A DNA stretch of 64,000 bases from Alteriqipengyuania abyssalis. GTDB lineage: Bacteria > Pseudomonadota > Alphaproteobacteria > Sphingomonadales > Sphingomonadaceae. The DNA is taken from assembly GCF_019857185.1 (NCBI RefSeq), contig NZ_JAHWXP010000004.1, positions 124,001 to 188,000 of the forward strand, read 5' to 3'. Of this stretch, positions 28,873 through 37,921 are shown piece by piece. How positions within the stretch are numbered: position 1 is the stretch's first letter; every line of letters starts with the position of its first letter. The position numbers and the translations under genes are program-made. The notes beneath the pieces are model-generated. The model saw only the letters and a list, made by a program, of their open reading frames with translations. It had not been told where the DNA came from and searched no databases.

Positions 28873-29373
28873 CTACTGGCTGATGTAGTTCTGGTAACTG
28901 CCTCCGGAGTCCCTGAAGACCTCGATCTGGGCTTTCATGTTGCCCATCATGATCCCACTGTCCGAGATGACGTAGGATTGCAGGACCACATTTCCGTCGG
29001 CCCCGCGATAGGCCTTCGCCGCCGGCGCGGTATCGTTGAAGCCGCGCAGCTTGTCGTCCAGCGCGGCGTCGCTGTCGTAGCCTGACGGACGCGAGAACTG
29101 GGCCACCAGCACCAGCCCGCGACACTGGTCGTCCTCGCATACGCGATACCAGCCATAGGCCTTCAGACCATTGGCGAAGGTGATCTGATACAGGTCGGTA
29201 TCATCCTCGCGCGGCGAGCTTTTCCACGTTGCGCCCATCGAATCGAGGACCGCTTCCAGGTCGGCATTGTCCATGGTCTGGAGCAGGCGCGTTTCCTGAT
29301 AGGTTTGCGCGCTGGCGACAACCGGAGACAGCGCGAGGCCGCCTGCGGCAATGGCAAGAAACAGTGTTTTCAA
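28873..29373 (-). CDS. Exported YbjN-like protein
   Basis: The 166-residue protein is started at the TTG at 29373, preceded by AGAGGGGG at good distance and giving a signal peptide LKTLFLAIAAGGLALSPVVASAQ; no ATG or GTG gives a better start. The body (LLQTMDNADLEAVLDSMGATW, AYGWYRVCEDDQCRGLVLVAQF) resembles the YbjN superfamily, small alpha/beta domains of unknown biochemical role. A paralog with the same plan lies 76 bases upstream, behind rimK, so rimB-rimK and the two genes may share one transcript. Confidence 0.7.
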   Translation of the reverse strand: MKTLFLAIAAGGLALSPVVASAQTYQETRLLQTMDNADLEAVLDSMGATWKSSPREDDTDLYQITFANGLKAYGWYRVCEDDQCRGLVLVAQFSRPSGYDSDAALDDKLRGFNDTAPAAKAYRGADGNVVLQSYVISDSGIMMGNMKAQIEVFRDSGGSYQNYISQ

Positions 29374-29449
29374 GATTTCCCCCTCTTTTCCCGAAGGTCC
29401 AGAATAGCAATTTCGTGCCGGATGCAAAGCCGCACGATTTGCAGGAAGC

Positions 29450-29941
29450 CTACTCCGTGGCCTCTTCACCGAACACCTGATCGGCCACCTGATCGACCGT
29501 GGTTTCGTACTTGCGCAGGCCGTAGATAAATGACCCAGTAGGGATGCCCTCGAGCCCGGTCGCGACATCCCACGAGATCCACGGATCTCCCTCGTCGTCG
29601 AGCCAGGTGGAGGCGAAGCGGATGCTCTGGTTGATCGCCAGCGCGTCCTCAGGCGTCCACGGCTTCTCGCTGTCGAAGCCGGTGGTGAACATCAGCGAGG
29701 TGCAGTCCTTGCCCTCGTTGCAGCCATAGAAGTGGATGAAGGACACCATCGATGCGAAGGCGCTGGTGATCATCGGATCGCCATTGCCATCGGTGTCCAG
29801 CTCCGCCCGGTAGCCCGCATTTCTGAGCGCGCTGACGACGCTTTCAGGCGCGTGTGCACCCACCATCGGTGCGCTCGACTGCGCCGATGCCTGACCCGCA
29901 AGGCCCGCCGCCAGCACCATCGCCGTTGCCAGTTTCCGCAT
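29450..29941 (-). CDS. Exported YbjN-like protein
   Basis: The 163-residue protein starts at the ATG at 29941 with a signal peptide (LATAMVLAAGLAGQASAQ). The mature part has the YbjN-like order: SVVSALRNAGYRAELDTDGNGDP, then FIHFYGCNEGKDCTSLMF, with the same Cys-x4/5-Cys turn as its downstream paralog (CNEGKDC versus CEDDQC). It follows rimK by 40 bases on the same strand. Function unknown; the paired arrangement suggests an old duplication. Confidence 0.72.
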   Translation of the reverse strand: MRKLATAMVLAAGLAGQASAQSSAPMVGAHAPESVVSALRNAGYRAELDTDGNGDPMITSAFASMVSFIHFYGCNEGKDCTSLMFTTGFDSEKPWTPEDALAINQSIRFASTWLDDEGDPWISWDVATGLEGIPTGSFIYGLRKYETTVDQVADQVFGEEATE

Positions 29942-29981
29942 TACCTGCCCCCTTCCGTTGACGATCCCGAACGCTGTCGGC

Positions 29982-30887
29982 TCAGCCCGCGCCCTTGGTC
30001 TTGGTTGCGCCGATCTTGGCGCTCTTTTCGATGAATTCGATGATCTGCCCGGCAATGTCCTTGTTCGTCGCCGCCTCGATCCCTTCGAGCCCGGGCGAGG
30101 AATTGACCTCCATGATGACCGGCCCGTGGTTGGACCGCAGCATGTCGACGCCGCACACGTTCAGACCCATGCGCTTGGCCGCGCGGACCGCCGTGCTGCG
30201 TTCCTCGGGCGTGATCTTGATCAGTTGGGCACTGCCGCCGCGATGCAGGTTGGAACGGAAATCGTCCGGCGCGCCGGTGCGCTTCATCGCGGCAACCACC
30301 TTGCCGCCGATCACCAGCGCGCGGATATCCGTGCCGCCCGCTTCCTTGATGAATTCCTGCACCAGAATGTTGACGTTCGCGCCGCGAAACGCCTCGATCA
30401 CCGACTTGGCCGAGGACATCGAGTCCGCCAGCACGACGCCGATCCCCTGCGTGCCCTCCAGCAGCTTGATGACCACCGGCGGGCCTTTGACCGCGCGGAT
30501 GATCTCCTCCGCCTTCTTGGGATCATTGGCATAGGCGGTCAGCGGCAGGCCGAGGCCGTGTTTGGCAAGGATCTGCAAGCTGCGCAGCTTGTCGCGGCTG
30601 CGCCCGATCGCGACGCTTTCGTTCAGCGGCCAGCAGCCGCGCATTTCGAACTGCCGCAGGATCGCGAGGCCGTAATTGGTGATCGAGGCCCCGATACGCG
30701 GAATGACCGCGTCGTACCCAATGCACGGCTCCCCATCATAATAGACTTCGGGTTTGTGGCTGGCGATGTGGACCGTGCAGCGCAGCGTGTTGAGCCAGTC
30801 GATCTGGTGGCCACGTGCCTCCGCCGCTTCGATCAGGCGCTTGTGCGAATAGAGATTGGGATTTCGGGCGAGCAGCGCGATTTTCAT
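29982..30887 (-). CDS. rimK: Ribosomal protein S6--L-glutamate ligase
   Basis: This 301-residue ATP-grasp ligase starts [20 protein letters not shown]. Typical parts are [30 protein letters not shown] (ATP loop), [17 protein letters not shown] and the Mg-binding [14 protein letters not shown]. RimK adds glutamates to the C-terminus of S6 (rpsF, 4 kb away here), altering ribosomes and translation. In Pseudomonas RimK activity is reported to respond to c-di-GMP and to partner proteins RimA and RimB; a rimB homologue directly precedes this gene, but no rimA is seen. Confidence 0.93.
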   Translation of the reverse strand: MKIALLARNPNLYSHKRLIEAAEARGHQIDWLNTLRCTVHIASHKPEVYYDGEPCIGYDAVIPRIGASITNYGLAILRQFEMRGCWPLNESVAIGRSRDKLRSLQILAKHGLGLPLTAYANDPKKAEEIIRAVKGPPVVIKLLEGTQGIGVVLADSMSSAKSVIEAFRGANVNILVQEFIKEAGGTDIRALVIGGKVVAAMKRTGAPDDFRSNLHRGGSAQLIKITPEERSTAVRAAKRMGLNVCGVDMLRSNHGPVIMEVNSSPGLEGIEAATNKDIAGQIIEFIEKSAKIGATKTKGAG

Positions 30888-30912
30888 GGCCTGATCCTCA
30901 TGGGCCGGAATG

Positions 30913-31356
30913 TCATGGTTTGTGACCTTTCACTGGCTCCCTTCCGGGGGTCTGGAGCCAGGAATTGCCCGAATCGACGAGGAAGCGTCGACGCAGTGCG
31001 CTCCTCCCTATCAGCATAGGGAACTTCATGTCGCTACGATCCGCGAGGCTGATCTCCGCACGGAAGGTGATATCACCAATCGTGAGCGGGGTCTTGATCA
31101 CATAGCGCAGCTGGGTCTCGCCATTGGAGCTGGTGATCCCGCGCACATCGACATGCACCGCCTCGCACACCTGCTGCACCTTGGCGCCGGGGAAGAACAC
31201 CTCGAAGCGGACGAATTTCTCGCCATCGCGCCGAAACTCTTCGAGCACGCTGCCGTGGAGCGAGGATGTGCGCGCGCCGCTGTCGATCTTGGCGGGCACG
31301 CGCTTGAGGCCGAGTTCAGGCAGCCCGACCAGTTCGCGCCAGCCGACGGTGATCAT
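30913..31356 (-). CDS. rimB: RimB-like retropepsin-type protease (ATP-dependent zinc protease family)
   Basis: The 147-residue protein has the retropepsin-like motif [13 protein letters not shown] near residue 23 and the family signatures [19 protein letters not shown] and [14 protein letters not shown]. Members are encoded with rimK and are proposed to act on modified S6. It precedes rimK by 25 bases on the same strand. The name zinc protease is historical; the visible active-site motif is aspartyl-type. Cytoplasmic; no signal sequence. Confidence 0.85.
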   Translation of the reverse strand: MITVGWRELVGLPELGLKRVPAKIDSGARTSSLHGSVLEEFRRDGEKFVRFEVFFPGAKVQQVCEAVHVDVRGITSSNGETQLRYVIKTPLTIGDITFRAEISLADRSDMKFPMLIGRSALRRRFLVDSGNSWLQTPGREPVKGHKP

Positions 31357-31393
31357 GCGATCACCGCCAGCTGCGCGCCTGCCGCGGGTGCGA

Positions 31394-33244
31394 TCACCAT
31401 CCGCTGGGCTTGCCCGCGTTCTGCTTGTCGAGCCATTCCTTGAGCGGGGCGAAATATTCCATCATCGCCTTGCCGCTCATCTCGCGGCTGCCGGTGAAGG
31501 CTTCCAGCGCGTCGGGCCACGGCTTGCTCGCGCCCATTTCGAGCATGGCGTTCAGCTTCTCGCCCACTTCCTTGTTGCCGTAAAAGGAACAGCGATGCAG
31601 CGGGCCCTTCCAGCCCGCCTGATCGCACGCCGCCTTGTAGAACTGGAACTGCAGAATGCGCGCGAGGAAGTAACGGGTGTAGGGCGTATTGCCCGGGATG
31701 TGATATTTCGCGCCGGGATCGAAGGCGTCGTCGGGCCGCTCGGCCGGCGGGGTGATGCCCTGATATTCGCGCTTCAGATCGTGCCACGCGGTGTTGTAGT
31801 CGGCAGGCGTGATCGACCCGTCGAACACGCCCCAGCGCCATTTGTCGACCAGCAGGCCGAAGGGCAGGAACGCGACCTTGTCCATCGCCTGGCGCAGCAG
31901 CAGGCCGATATCCTTGTCCGCGCTGGGCACGTCCTTGCGATCGAGCAGACCGATCTGGACCAGATATTCGGGCGTGATCGACAGCGCGATGAAATCGCCG
32001 ATCGCCTCGTGGAAGCCGTCGTTCGCACCGTTGAGGTAGAGGTAGGGCTGCTGGTTATAGGCGCGCTGGTAGTAGTTGTGGCCAAGCTCGTGGTGGATGG
32101 TGACGAAGTCGTCCGCATTCACCTTGATGCACATCTTGATGCGGATGTCGTCCTTGTTGTCCACGTCCCAGGCGGATGCGTGGCACACCACCTCGCGATC
32201 CGCCGGCTTGGTGAACATGCTGCGTTCCCAGAACGTCTCGGGCAGCGGCTTGAAGCCGAGCGAGGAATAGAACCCCTCCCCGATCTTCACCATGTCCATC
32301 GGATCCTTGCCCTGCGCCGTCAGCAGGTCGCCGATGTCATAGCCCAGATCGCCCGAGCCCGCAGGCGCGACCAGCGGGTAGATATTGCCCCATTCCTGGG
32401 CCCACATATTGCCCAGCAGATCGGCGCGGATCGGGCCGGTCGCGGGCTGGATGTCGTCGCCGTATTTCTCGTTCAGCTTGGTCCGCACATAGGTGTGCAG
32501 CGACTGGTAGAGCGGCGCGACCTCCTGCCACATCCGCTCAAGCTGGTCGGAGAATTCCTCCGGCGGCATGTCGTAGCCCGAACGCCACATCGTGCCGACA
32601 TTGTCGAAGCCCAGCTCCTTCGCGCCTTCGTTCGCGATCTCGACCATGCGGGCATAGTCGTCCTTCATCGGCGCACCGACGTTGGTGTGCCAGCTGGCCC
32701 ACATCTCCGCGAGTTCGGCAGGCGTGCGTTCGAGATTGCCCATCTCCGCTTCGATGTCGGAGCCGCTGATTTCCTCGCCGTTCAGCGTGCCCTTGCCCTT
32801 GCCGTACTGGCTGTTGAGGCTGGTCGCGATCTTGTTCAACTCGGTCGCCGCGCCATCGGCCGTCGGCGCGGGCAGGACGATGCCGTTACGCAGGATGTCG
32901 AGCTTGCGGGCGACTTCGGGATCGAGCCCGTCGACCTCGGCGTATTTTGCCGCCTCGAGCGCGTAGTTGACCGACTTCTCGGTCCCCTCGGCCCCGACCT
33001 TGGCGGCCAGCGCATCGGTATCATGCGTGATGTAGGTCGCGTTGACCCAGTAGATCTGGCTCGCGTGGACCGAATAGTCGAACAGGTCCTTCTCAACCAT
33101 CGCGACCCAGCTGGCGGCGCCTTCGGGCGTCATCGGATACTGCTCGGCCGCCTGCTCTGTCTGGGTGCCGTGGTCGTCGGCCAGCGCAGGCGTGGCGAGA
33201 GACGCGGCGGCGAGCGCGGCGAGCGAAACGGGAAGCAATTTCAT
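31394..33244 (-). CDS. M2 family metallopeptidase (peptidyl-dipeptidase, ACE-like)
   Basis: The 616-residue protein has a signal peptide (MKLLPVSLAALAAASLATPALA), so it works in the periplasm. The zinc site is TIHHELGHNYY (HHELGH at residues 384-389) with the downstream Glu in GFHEAIGDFIALS, the M2 gluzincin pattern shared with angiotensin-converting enzyme. Such enzymes release C-terminal dipeptides. An alternative start at 33253 adds three residues. It lies 37 bases upstream of rimB but probably serves peptide degradation, as does the DPP IV gene 8 kb downstream. Confidence 0.93.
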   Translation of the reverse strand: MKLLPVSLAALAAASLATPALADDHGTQTEQAAEQYPMTPEGAASWVAMVEKDLFDYSVHASQIYWVNATYITHDTDALAAKVGAEGTEKSVNYALEAAKYAEVDGLDPEVARKLDILRNGIVLPAPTADGAATELNKIATSLNSQYGKGKGTLNGEEISGSDIEAEMGNLERTPAELAEMWASWHTNVGAPMKDDYARMVEIANEGAKELGFDNVGTMWRSGYDMPPEEFSDQLERMWQEVAPLYQSLHTYVRTKLNEKYGDDIQPATGPIRADLLGNMWAQEWGNIYPLVAPAGSGDLGYDIGDLLTAQGKDPMDMVKIGEGFYSSLGFKPLPETFWERSMFTKPADREVVCHASAWDVDNKDDIRIKMCIKVNADDFVTIHHELGHNYYQRAYNQQPYLYLNGANDGFHEAIGDFIALSITPEYLVQIGLLDRKDVPSADKDIGLLLRQAMDKVAFLPFGLLVDKWRWGVFDGSITPADYNTAWHDLKREYQGITPPAERPDDAFDPGAKYHIPGNTPYTRYFLARILQFQFYKAACDQAGWKGPLHRCSFYGNKEVGEKLNAMLEMGASKPWPDALEAFTGSREMSGKAMMEYFAPLKEWLDKQNAGKPSGW

Positions 33245-33318
33245 GAGCGGCATCCTGTCGTAGCGTTTGAGATTGGCCGCGAAACTACCGTCACGTCGGG
33301 TAATAGCAAGCGGGGCCG

Positions 33319-34077
33319 TCAGCGTTTTGCCGGGCCCAGCCACTGTGCCATCGCGCGGCCCAGATCGGGCTTGGTGACGCTGCTCATGTGCGTACCCGGC
33401 ACCTCGGCATAGGTCGCGTCCGGCAGCATCGCGGCCAGCTCTTGCGCAGAACCGTTGTCGCTGTCCTCGTCGCCGCAGACCACCAGCGTGGGGCAGGCGA
33501 TGTTGGCCAGCTCTGCCGGATCGAGGTTTTCCATACTCCCGAGCAGCAGCCTCGCGGCGGTCCGATCGACCTTCTGCGACTTGAGGAACTGCATTGAGAA
33601 ATAGGCCGGATCGCCCTTCGGAATCGCATCGAACTCGTCGATCACGCGGATGAAGAACGCCGCGCGCTTATCCCATTCGCGCAGGCCGTCGACGCCCATT
33701 CCGCCCAGGATCAGCCGCTGCGGAGCGAGCCTGCCGGTGGCAACGCCGTGAATCGCGGTCCGCGCGCCGAGCGAGAAGCCGGCAAGGTCGTAGTCGATCA
33801 GCCTGAGATGCTCGACCAGCGCGACGACATCCTTGACCAGCACGCCCGATGGATAGTTCTCCACGCCGTGCGGTGCCTCGCTTTGCCCGTGCACGCGGAA
33901 ATCGGGCATCAGGACTTCGTAGCCCTGCTCGGCAATCTGCTGCGCATGGCCGAAGCGGATCCAGTTCATGTCCGCATTGGAGAACAGGCCATGCAGCAGC
34001 ACCACCGGCCTGCCCTCGCCCATCCGGTGAAGCGCTAGCGTGGTGCCGTCGAAGGATTGGAAATTTTCTGTGGTCAT
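33319..34077 (-). CDS. Alpha/beta hydrolase
   Basis: The 252-residue protein is taken from the ATG at 34077 (MTTENFQSFDGTTLALHRMG); the upstream in-frame extension covers the divergent marR promoter and was rejected. It has the oxyanion HGLFSNADMNW, the nucleophile elbow AGFSLGART, the acid in VCGDEDSDNG and the His in GTHMSSVTKP. No signal peptide. The substrate cannot be told; esterase or lactonase activity is possible. It is divergent from marR-emrAB and could share its regulator. Confidence 0.85.
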   Translation of the reverse strand: MTTENFQSFDGTTLALHRMGEGRPVVLLHGLFSNADMNWIRFGHAQQIAEQGYEVLMPDFRVHGQSEAPHGVENYPSGVLVKDVVALVEHLRLIDYDLAGFSLGARTAIHGVATGRLAPQRLILGGMGVDGLREWDKRAAFFIRVIDEFDAIPKGDPAYFSMQFLKSQKVDRTAARLLLGSMENLDPAELANIACPTLVVCGDEDSDNGSAQELAAMLPDATYAEVPGTHMSSVTKPDLGRAMAQWLGPAKR

Positions 34078-34143
34078 TGGGGGCAAATGCTCCGGTAGAT
34101 TGACCTTTCGCCTATCAAATGGCGGCATCGTCCGGCAACGGTG

Positions 34144-34172
34144 TTGCACGTAATAAGTACGCTTATTATATG
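34144..34172 (+). promoter_or_regulatory. marR promoter with an AT-rich operator dyad
   Basis: TAATAAG (34151-34157), TACG, CTTATTA (34162-34168) is a perfect dyad, strikingly AT-rich for this genome. It lies between a possible -35 TTGCAC (34144-34149) and -10 TATATG (34167-34172), 17 bases apart. MarR proteins bind dyads of this size and usually repress their own operon. Transcription would begin close to the marR ATG at 34180, suggesting a leaderless mRNA. Confidence 0.6.
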
Positions 34173-34179
34173 CGCGCGC

Positions 34180-34626
34180 ATGGACAAGAACCTGGGCTGG
34201 CTGATGGTCGACAATGCGCGCCTTTTGCGCCGCGCGTTCGACGAGCGTGTCCGCGCCATCGGTATTACCGGTCCGCAGGCGCGCCTGCTGCTCGCGCTCG
34301 AAAGATCGCCGGGCGAGAACCAGGCCTTTCATGCCGAGCGGCTGGAGGTCGAACCGATCACCTTGTGCCGGATGGTCGACCGGATGGAGGAATCCGGCCT
34401 CGTCGAACGGCGCAACGACCCGCGCGACCGCCGTGCAAGACTGCTCTTCCTGACGCCGCGCGCCGCAGGCGAGGCCGCGCGCATTCGCGATGCGCTCTCC
34501 GGGCTGCTCGACCAGATGGTCGACGGGCTTGACGAGGGCGAGCAGGCGGCGTTTTCACGAATACTTCACCGGGTTTCCGCTAACCTCTCCACCACTCCCG
34601 AAATGCAAGAGCCCGCTCATGGCTGA
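34180..34626 (+). CDS. MarR family transcriptional regulator
   Basis: The 148-residue winged-helix protein begins MDKNLGWLMVDNARLLRRAF. The recognition region is VEPITLCRMVDRMEESGLVERR and the wing NDPRDRRARLLFLT, the classic MarR DxRxxR pattern. No Shine-Dalgarno precedes the ATG, and a -10-like element ends eight bases before it, so leaderless translation is plausible. Its 3' end overlaps emrA by eight bases. It probably represses the emrAB efflux operon through the upstream dyad until a small aromatic or lipophilic ligand binds. Confidence 0.9.
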   Translation: MDKNLGWLMVDNARLLRRAFDERVRAIGITGPQARLLLALERSPGENQAFHAERLEVEPITLCRMVDRMEESGLVERRNDPRDRRARLLFLTPRAAGEAARIRDALSGLLDQMVDGLDEGEQAAFSRILHRVSANLSTTPEMQEPAHG

Positions 34627-35689
34627 AGCCGATCCCGTCATCGCAAGCGATACTCCCGCAACCGAGGAAGCGCCCGCAACCGCGCCCAAGAAGCGCCGCT
34701 GGCGGCGCATCGCGCTGATGGCGGTGGTGCCACTGCTCCTGCTGATCGGCGGGTTCGTCTACTGGTCCAGCCTGCAGGGCAAGGTGGCGACCGACAATGC
34801 CTACGTCCAGCAGGATCGTGTCTCGATTTCGGCCGAGGTCGGCGGGCAGATCGTCGAGGTGCTGGTCGCCGACGGGGATCGGGTGAAACCGGGCCAGTTG
34901 CTGTTCCGGATCGACCCGCGCCCCTACGAAGTGCAGATTGCCGAGGCCAATGCGGCCATCGCGCAGGCGCAGGCCAGCCGTACCGCGCTGACTAGCGATC
35001 CCGACCTCACCGGTGCGTCGATCTCCGCCGCGCGCGAGGATATCGCCTTTGCCGAAGCCAATTTCGCGCGGAAGGATGCGCTTTACAAGAAAGGCTTCCT
35101 AACCAAGGCGGAGCATGATGCCGCCCAACACCAGGTCAATCAGGCCCGCGAAGAACTGCGCCTCGCACAGGCCCGCAAGGCCTCGGCGGAGTCGAAGCTG
35201 GCGGAAGGCGCTGCCGTACCGGGGCAGAACCCGGCGATCGCGGCGGGCGAGGCCAAGAAAGCCGGGGCAGAGCTCAACCTCAGCCGCACCGAAGTGCGCG
35301 CGCCCGCGGCGGGCACCGTGACGCAGGCCGACCGGCTGCAGATCGGCCAGCAGATCGTGCAAGGCCTGCCCGTGCTCACGCTGGTCGAGGATGGCAGTTC
35401 CTATGTGGAGGCCAATTTCAAGGAAACCGATCTCGACGACATGCGGGTGGGCCAGCGCGCGGAAATCCGTGTGGATGCCTATCCCGGGCTGGTGCTCAAG
35501 GGCGAGGTAGAGACTATCGGCGCGGGCACGGGTTCGGAATTCTCCGTCCTCCCGGCGCAGAACGCGACCGGCAACTGGGTCAAGGTGACGCAGCGCGTGC
35601 CGGTCAAGATCCGCATTACCAGCAAGAGCCCGCGACGGCTGATCGCCGGGCTTTCTACCGATGTGACCGTCTTCACCGACGACCGCTGA
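34619..35689 (+). CDS. emrA: EmrA-type membrane fusion protein of a multidrug efflux pump
   Basis: The 356-residue protein starts at the ATG at 34619 inside the marR end. One N-terminal transmembrane helix (IALMAVVPLLLLIGGFVYW) follows a basic stretch. Then come the family TDNAYVQQDRVSISAEVGGQI, a lipoyl-like half, an alpha-helical hairpin (about 100-210), RTEVRAPAAGTV and the barrel region VEANFKETDLDDMRVGQ. It bridges EmrB in the inner membrane to an outer-membrane TolC-like channel, which is not encoded here. Confidence 0.93.
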   Translation: MAEADPVIASDTPATEEAPATAPKKRRWRRIALMAVVPLLLLIGGFVYWSSLQGKVATDNAYVQQDRVSISAEVGGQIVEVLVADGDRVKPGQLLFRIDPRPYEVQIAEANAAIAQAQASRTALTSDPDLTGASISAAREDIAFAEANFARKDALYKKGFLTKAEHDAAQHQVNQAREELRLAQARKASAESKLAEGAAVPGQNPAIAAGEAKKAGAELNLSRTEVRAPAAGTVTQADRLQIGQQIVQGLPVLTLVEDGSSYVEANFKETDLDDMRVGQRAEIRVDAYPGLVLKGEVETIGAGTGSEFSVLPAQNATGNWVKVTQRVPVKIRITSKSPRRLIAGLSTDVTVFTDDR

Positions 35690-35693
35690 AGCA

Positions 35694-37250
35694 ATGGCAA
35701 GCGCCGCCCGCCCTGCCTCACCCGCTGCCGGAGCCGCCACGCCTCCGGCCGCCGACGAGCCTCTGCTGCAGGTCCGCAACCAGCCCCTGCTGATGGTCGG
35801 GATCATGGCCGCATCGCTGATCCAGGTGCTCGACACGACGATCGCCAACGTCGCGATCCCGCACATGCAAAGCGCGCTCGGCGCCAATGCGGAGAGCGTC
35901 ACCTGGGTGCTGACCAGCTATATCATCGCCAGCGCGGTCGCGATGCCGGCCACCGGCTGGCTGGGCGACCGGGTCGGCGCGCGGCGGCTGTTCATCTTCT
36001 CCGTCGCGGGTTTCATCATCGCCTCGATGATGTGCGGGATGGCGCAGAACCTTGGCGAAATGGTGTTGTTCCGCGCCATGCAGGGGGTGACGGGCGCGTT
36101 TATCCCCCCGCTCAGCCAGAGCTTCATGCTCGACAGCTCCCGGCCCAGCCGCCACCCGCAGGTGATGGCGATCTGGGGTCTGGGAATCATGATCGGCCCG
36201 ATCCTGGGGCCGATCCTGGGCGGCTGGCTGACCGAAAGCGCCAACTGGCGCTGGGTTTTCTACGTCAACCTGCCCGTCGGCATACTCGCGCTGGCGCTGC
36301 TGATCACCCAGCTGCCCCACCGCGAGGGCAAGCGGCGCAAGTTCGACCTGTTCGGGTTCGTGATGCTGGCGATCGCGCTCTCCTCGCTGCAATTGCTGCT
36401 CGACCGCGGGTCGCAGCTCGACTGGTTCCAGTCTTACGAGATCTGGTTCTACACCTTCCTGATGGGCAGCGCGGCGTGGATCGCGATCGTCCATTTCACG
36501 ACCGCGCGCGAACCGCTGTTCGACAAGGCCATTTTCGCCGACCGCAACTTCGTGATCGCGCTGCTGTTCATGGTGGTGATCGGGATGGTGCTGTTCGCCA
36601 ACATGGCGCTGCTCCCGCCGATGCTGCAGCGCCTGTTCGGCTATGGCGTGATCGATACCGGCATGGTGCTGATGCCGCGCGGGGTCGGCGTGATGCTCAG
36701 CATGCAGCTGTCCGGCGTGCTGATCCGGCGGGGGCTCGACGCGCGGATCGTGGTCGCCACGGGCTTTGCCATCGCGGCCTATTCGCAGTGGATGATGGCG
36801 GGCTGGTCGCTCGCGGCGGACGAGTGGCATTTCATCGTCACCGGGCTGATCCAGGGGCTGGGCCTGGGGCTGGTGTTCATCCCGCTCAACGTAACCGCGT
36901 TCTCGACCCTGCCGGGGCACCTGCGCACCGACGGGTCGAGCCTGCTCAACCTGCTGCGCTCGATCGGCGCATCGGTTGGTATCTCGATCACCACCGTGCT
37001 GCTCGCGAGGAACATCCAGACCGCGCACACGGACCTTGGCAGCCACGTCACCTCGTCCACGATCGATGCGATCGACCTGTCGACGGTCGACCGCTACCAG
37101 CCGCTTGGGCAGACGGTGCTCTCGATGGTCGATCTGGAGGTCAACCGGCAGGCCGCGATGATCGCCTATATCGACGATTTCTACCTGATGATGTGGCTCG
37201 CGCTGGCGGCGATCCCGATGGTCTTCCTGATGCGCAAGGGCCGCACCTAA
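35694..37250 (+). CDS. emrB: EmrB-type MFS drug exporter (DHA2 family)
   Basis: The 518-residue integral membrane protein has about 14 hydrophobic helices, as expected for DHA2 proton antiporters. Visible marks are LDTTIANVAIPHMQ in helix 1, GWLGDRVGARRLF (MFS motif A), the helix-5 region GLGIMIGPILGPILGGWL (antiporter motif C), and a second half ending near residue 515. It begins four bases after emrA. With EmrA it should export lipophilic drugs or fatty-acid-like compounds under MarR control. Confidence 0.93.
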   Translation: MASAARPASPAAGAATPPAADEPLLQVRNQPLLMVGIMAASLIQVLDTTIANVAIPHMQSALGANAESVTWVLTSYIIASAVAMPATGWLGDRVGARRLFIFSVAGFIIASMMCGMAQNLGEMVLFRAMQGVTGAFIPPLSQSFMLDSSRPSRHPQVMAIWGLGIMIGPILGPILGGWLTESANWRWVFYVNLPVGILALALLITQLPHREGKRRKFDLFGFVMLAIALSSLQLLLDRGSQLDWFQSYEIWFYTFLMGSAAWIAIVHFTTAREPLFDKAIFADRNFVIALLFMVVIGMVLFANMALLPPMLQRLFGYGVIDTGMVLMPRGVGVMLSMQLSGVLIRRGLDARIVVATGFAIAAYSQWMMAGWSLAADEWHFIVTGLIQGLGLGLVFIPLNVTAFSTLPGHLRTDGSSLLNLLRSIGASVGISITTVLLARNIQTAHTDLGSHVTSSTIDAIDLSTVDRYQPLGQTVLSMVDLEVNRQAAMIAYIDDFYLMMWLALAAIPMVFLMRKGRT

Positions 37251-37260
37251 CGGGCCTTCG

Positions 37261-37908
37261 CTAGGCGCGCGGAGTCAGCCCTTTCTGCTCCATCCGCCAG
37301 CGGACCATCTCGATCCGGTCCTGCCCGAAGAAGGGTTCGCCATCGAACACCAGCGTCGGCACGCCCCAATGGCCCGCGTCCTCCAGCGCCTGCTGGTTGG
37401 CGGCAATCTCCGCGTCGAGCGTATCGGCCTGCGCCGCGACCTCTGCATCCAGAGCCTCCGGATCGAGCCCGGCCCGTTGCGCCGCATTGGCGAGGTGATC
37501 GCCCTGATGCCAGTTTTCCGCCCCGCCCCAGATCAGCTGCGCAGCCTCATGCGCGAACGCCACGCCCTTCCCGCGCCGTGCCGCCGCCTGCCCCATCCGG
37601 GTGACGTAACGGATAAAAGGCTGGTCCTGCGCGATCCTGCGCGTCGCCACATCCTGCACGATCGGGTCGGGCCGCGGCGGGCCGAAGGGAATGGCGTGGA
37701 ACTGGGCCACGCGCATCATGTCGCGCACCGTGTAGCCAAGCCAGTTGGGATGATTGCGCTCGAAGAAATCGGGTTCGCGGATCGCGAGCGGCCAGACGGG
37801 CCGCAGCGTAATCTCCACCGCGTGGCTCTCCATAAGCGCGCGATAGCGGCCGATCGCGAGGTAGCTGTAGGGCGAGCGGAAGCTGAAATAGAGATCGGCG
37901 GTCAGCAC
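37261..37908 (-). CDS. 2-hydroxychromene-2-carboxylate isomerase family protein (DsbA-like fold)
   Basis: The 215-residue protein of the DsbA/GST-kappa fold lacks a CxxC; the position holds SFRSPYSYLA near residue 9, with the Ser used by HCCA isomerases to activate glutathione. RPVWPLAIREP and HWGVPTLVFDGEPFFGQDR are further family signs. The named activity belongs to naphthalene breakdown, but no such pathway genes are near, so the physiological substrate is open. It ends ten bases from emrB, convergent. Confidence 0.85.
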   Translation of the reverse strand: MLTADLYFSFRSPYSYLAIGRYRALMESHAVEITLRPVWPLAIREPDFFERNHPNWLGYTVRDMMRVAQFHAIPFGPPRPDPIVQDVATRRIAQDQPFIRYVTRMGQAAARRGKGVAFAHEAAQLIWGGAENWHQGDHLANAAQRAGLDPEALDAEVAAQADTLDAEIAANQQALEDAGHWGVPTLVFDGEPFFGQDRIEMVRWRMEQKGLTPRA

Positions 37909-37921
37909 GGCCTCGCCCCGC

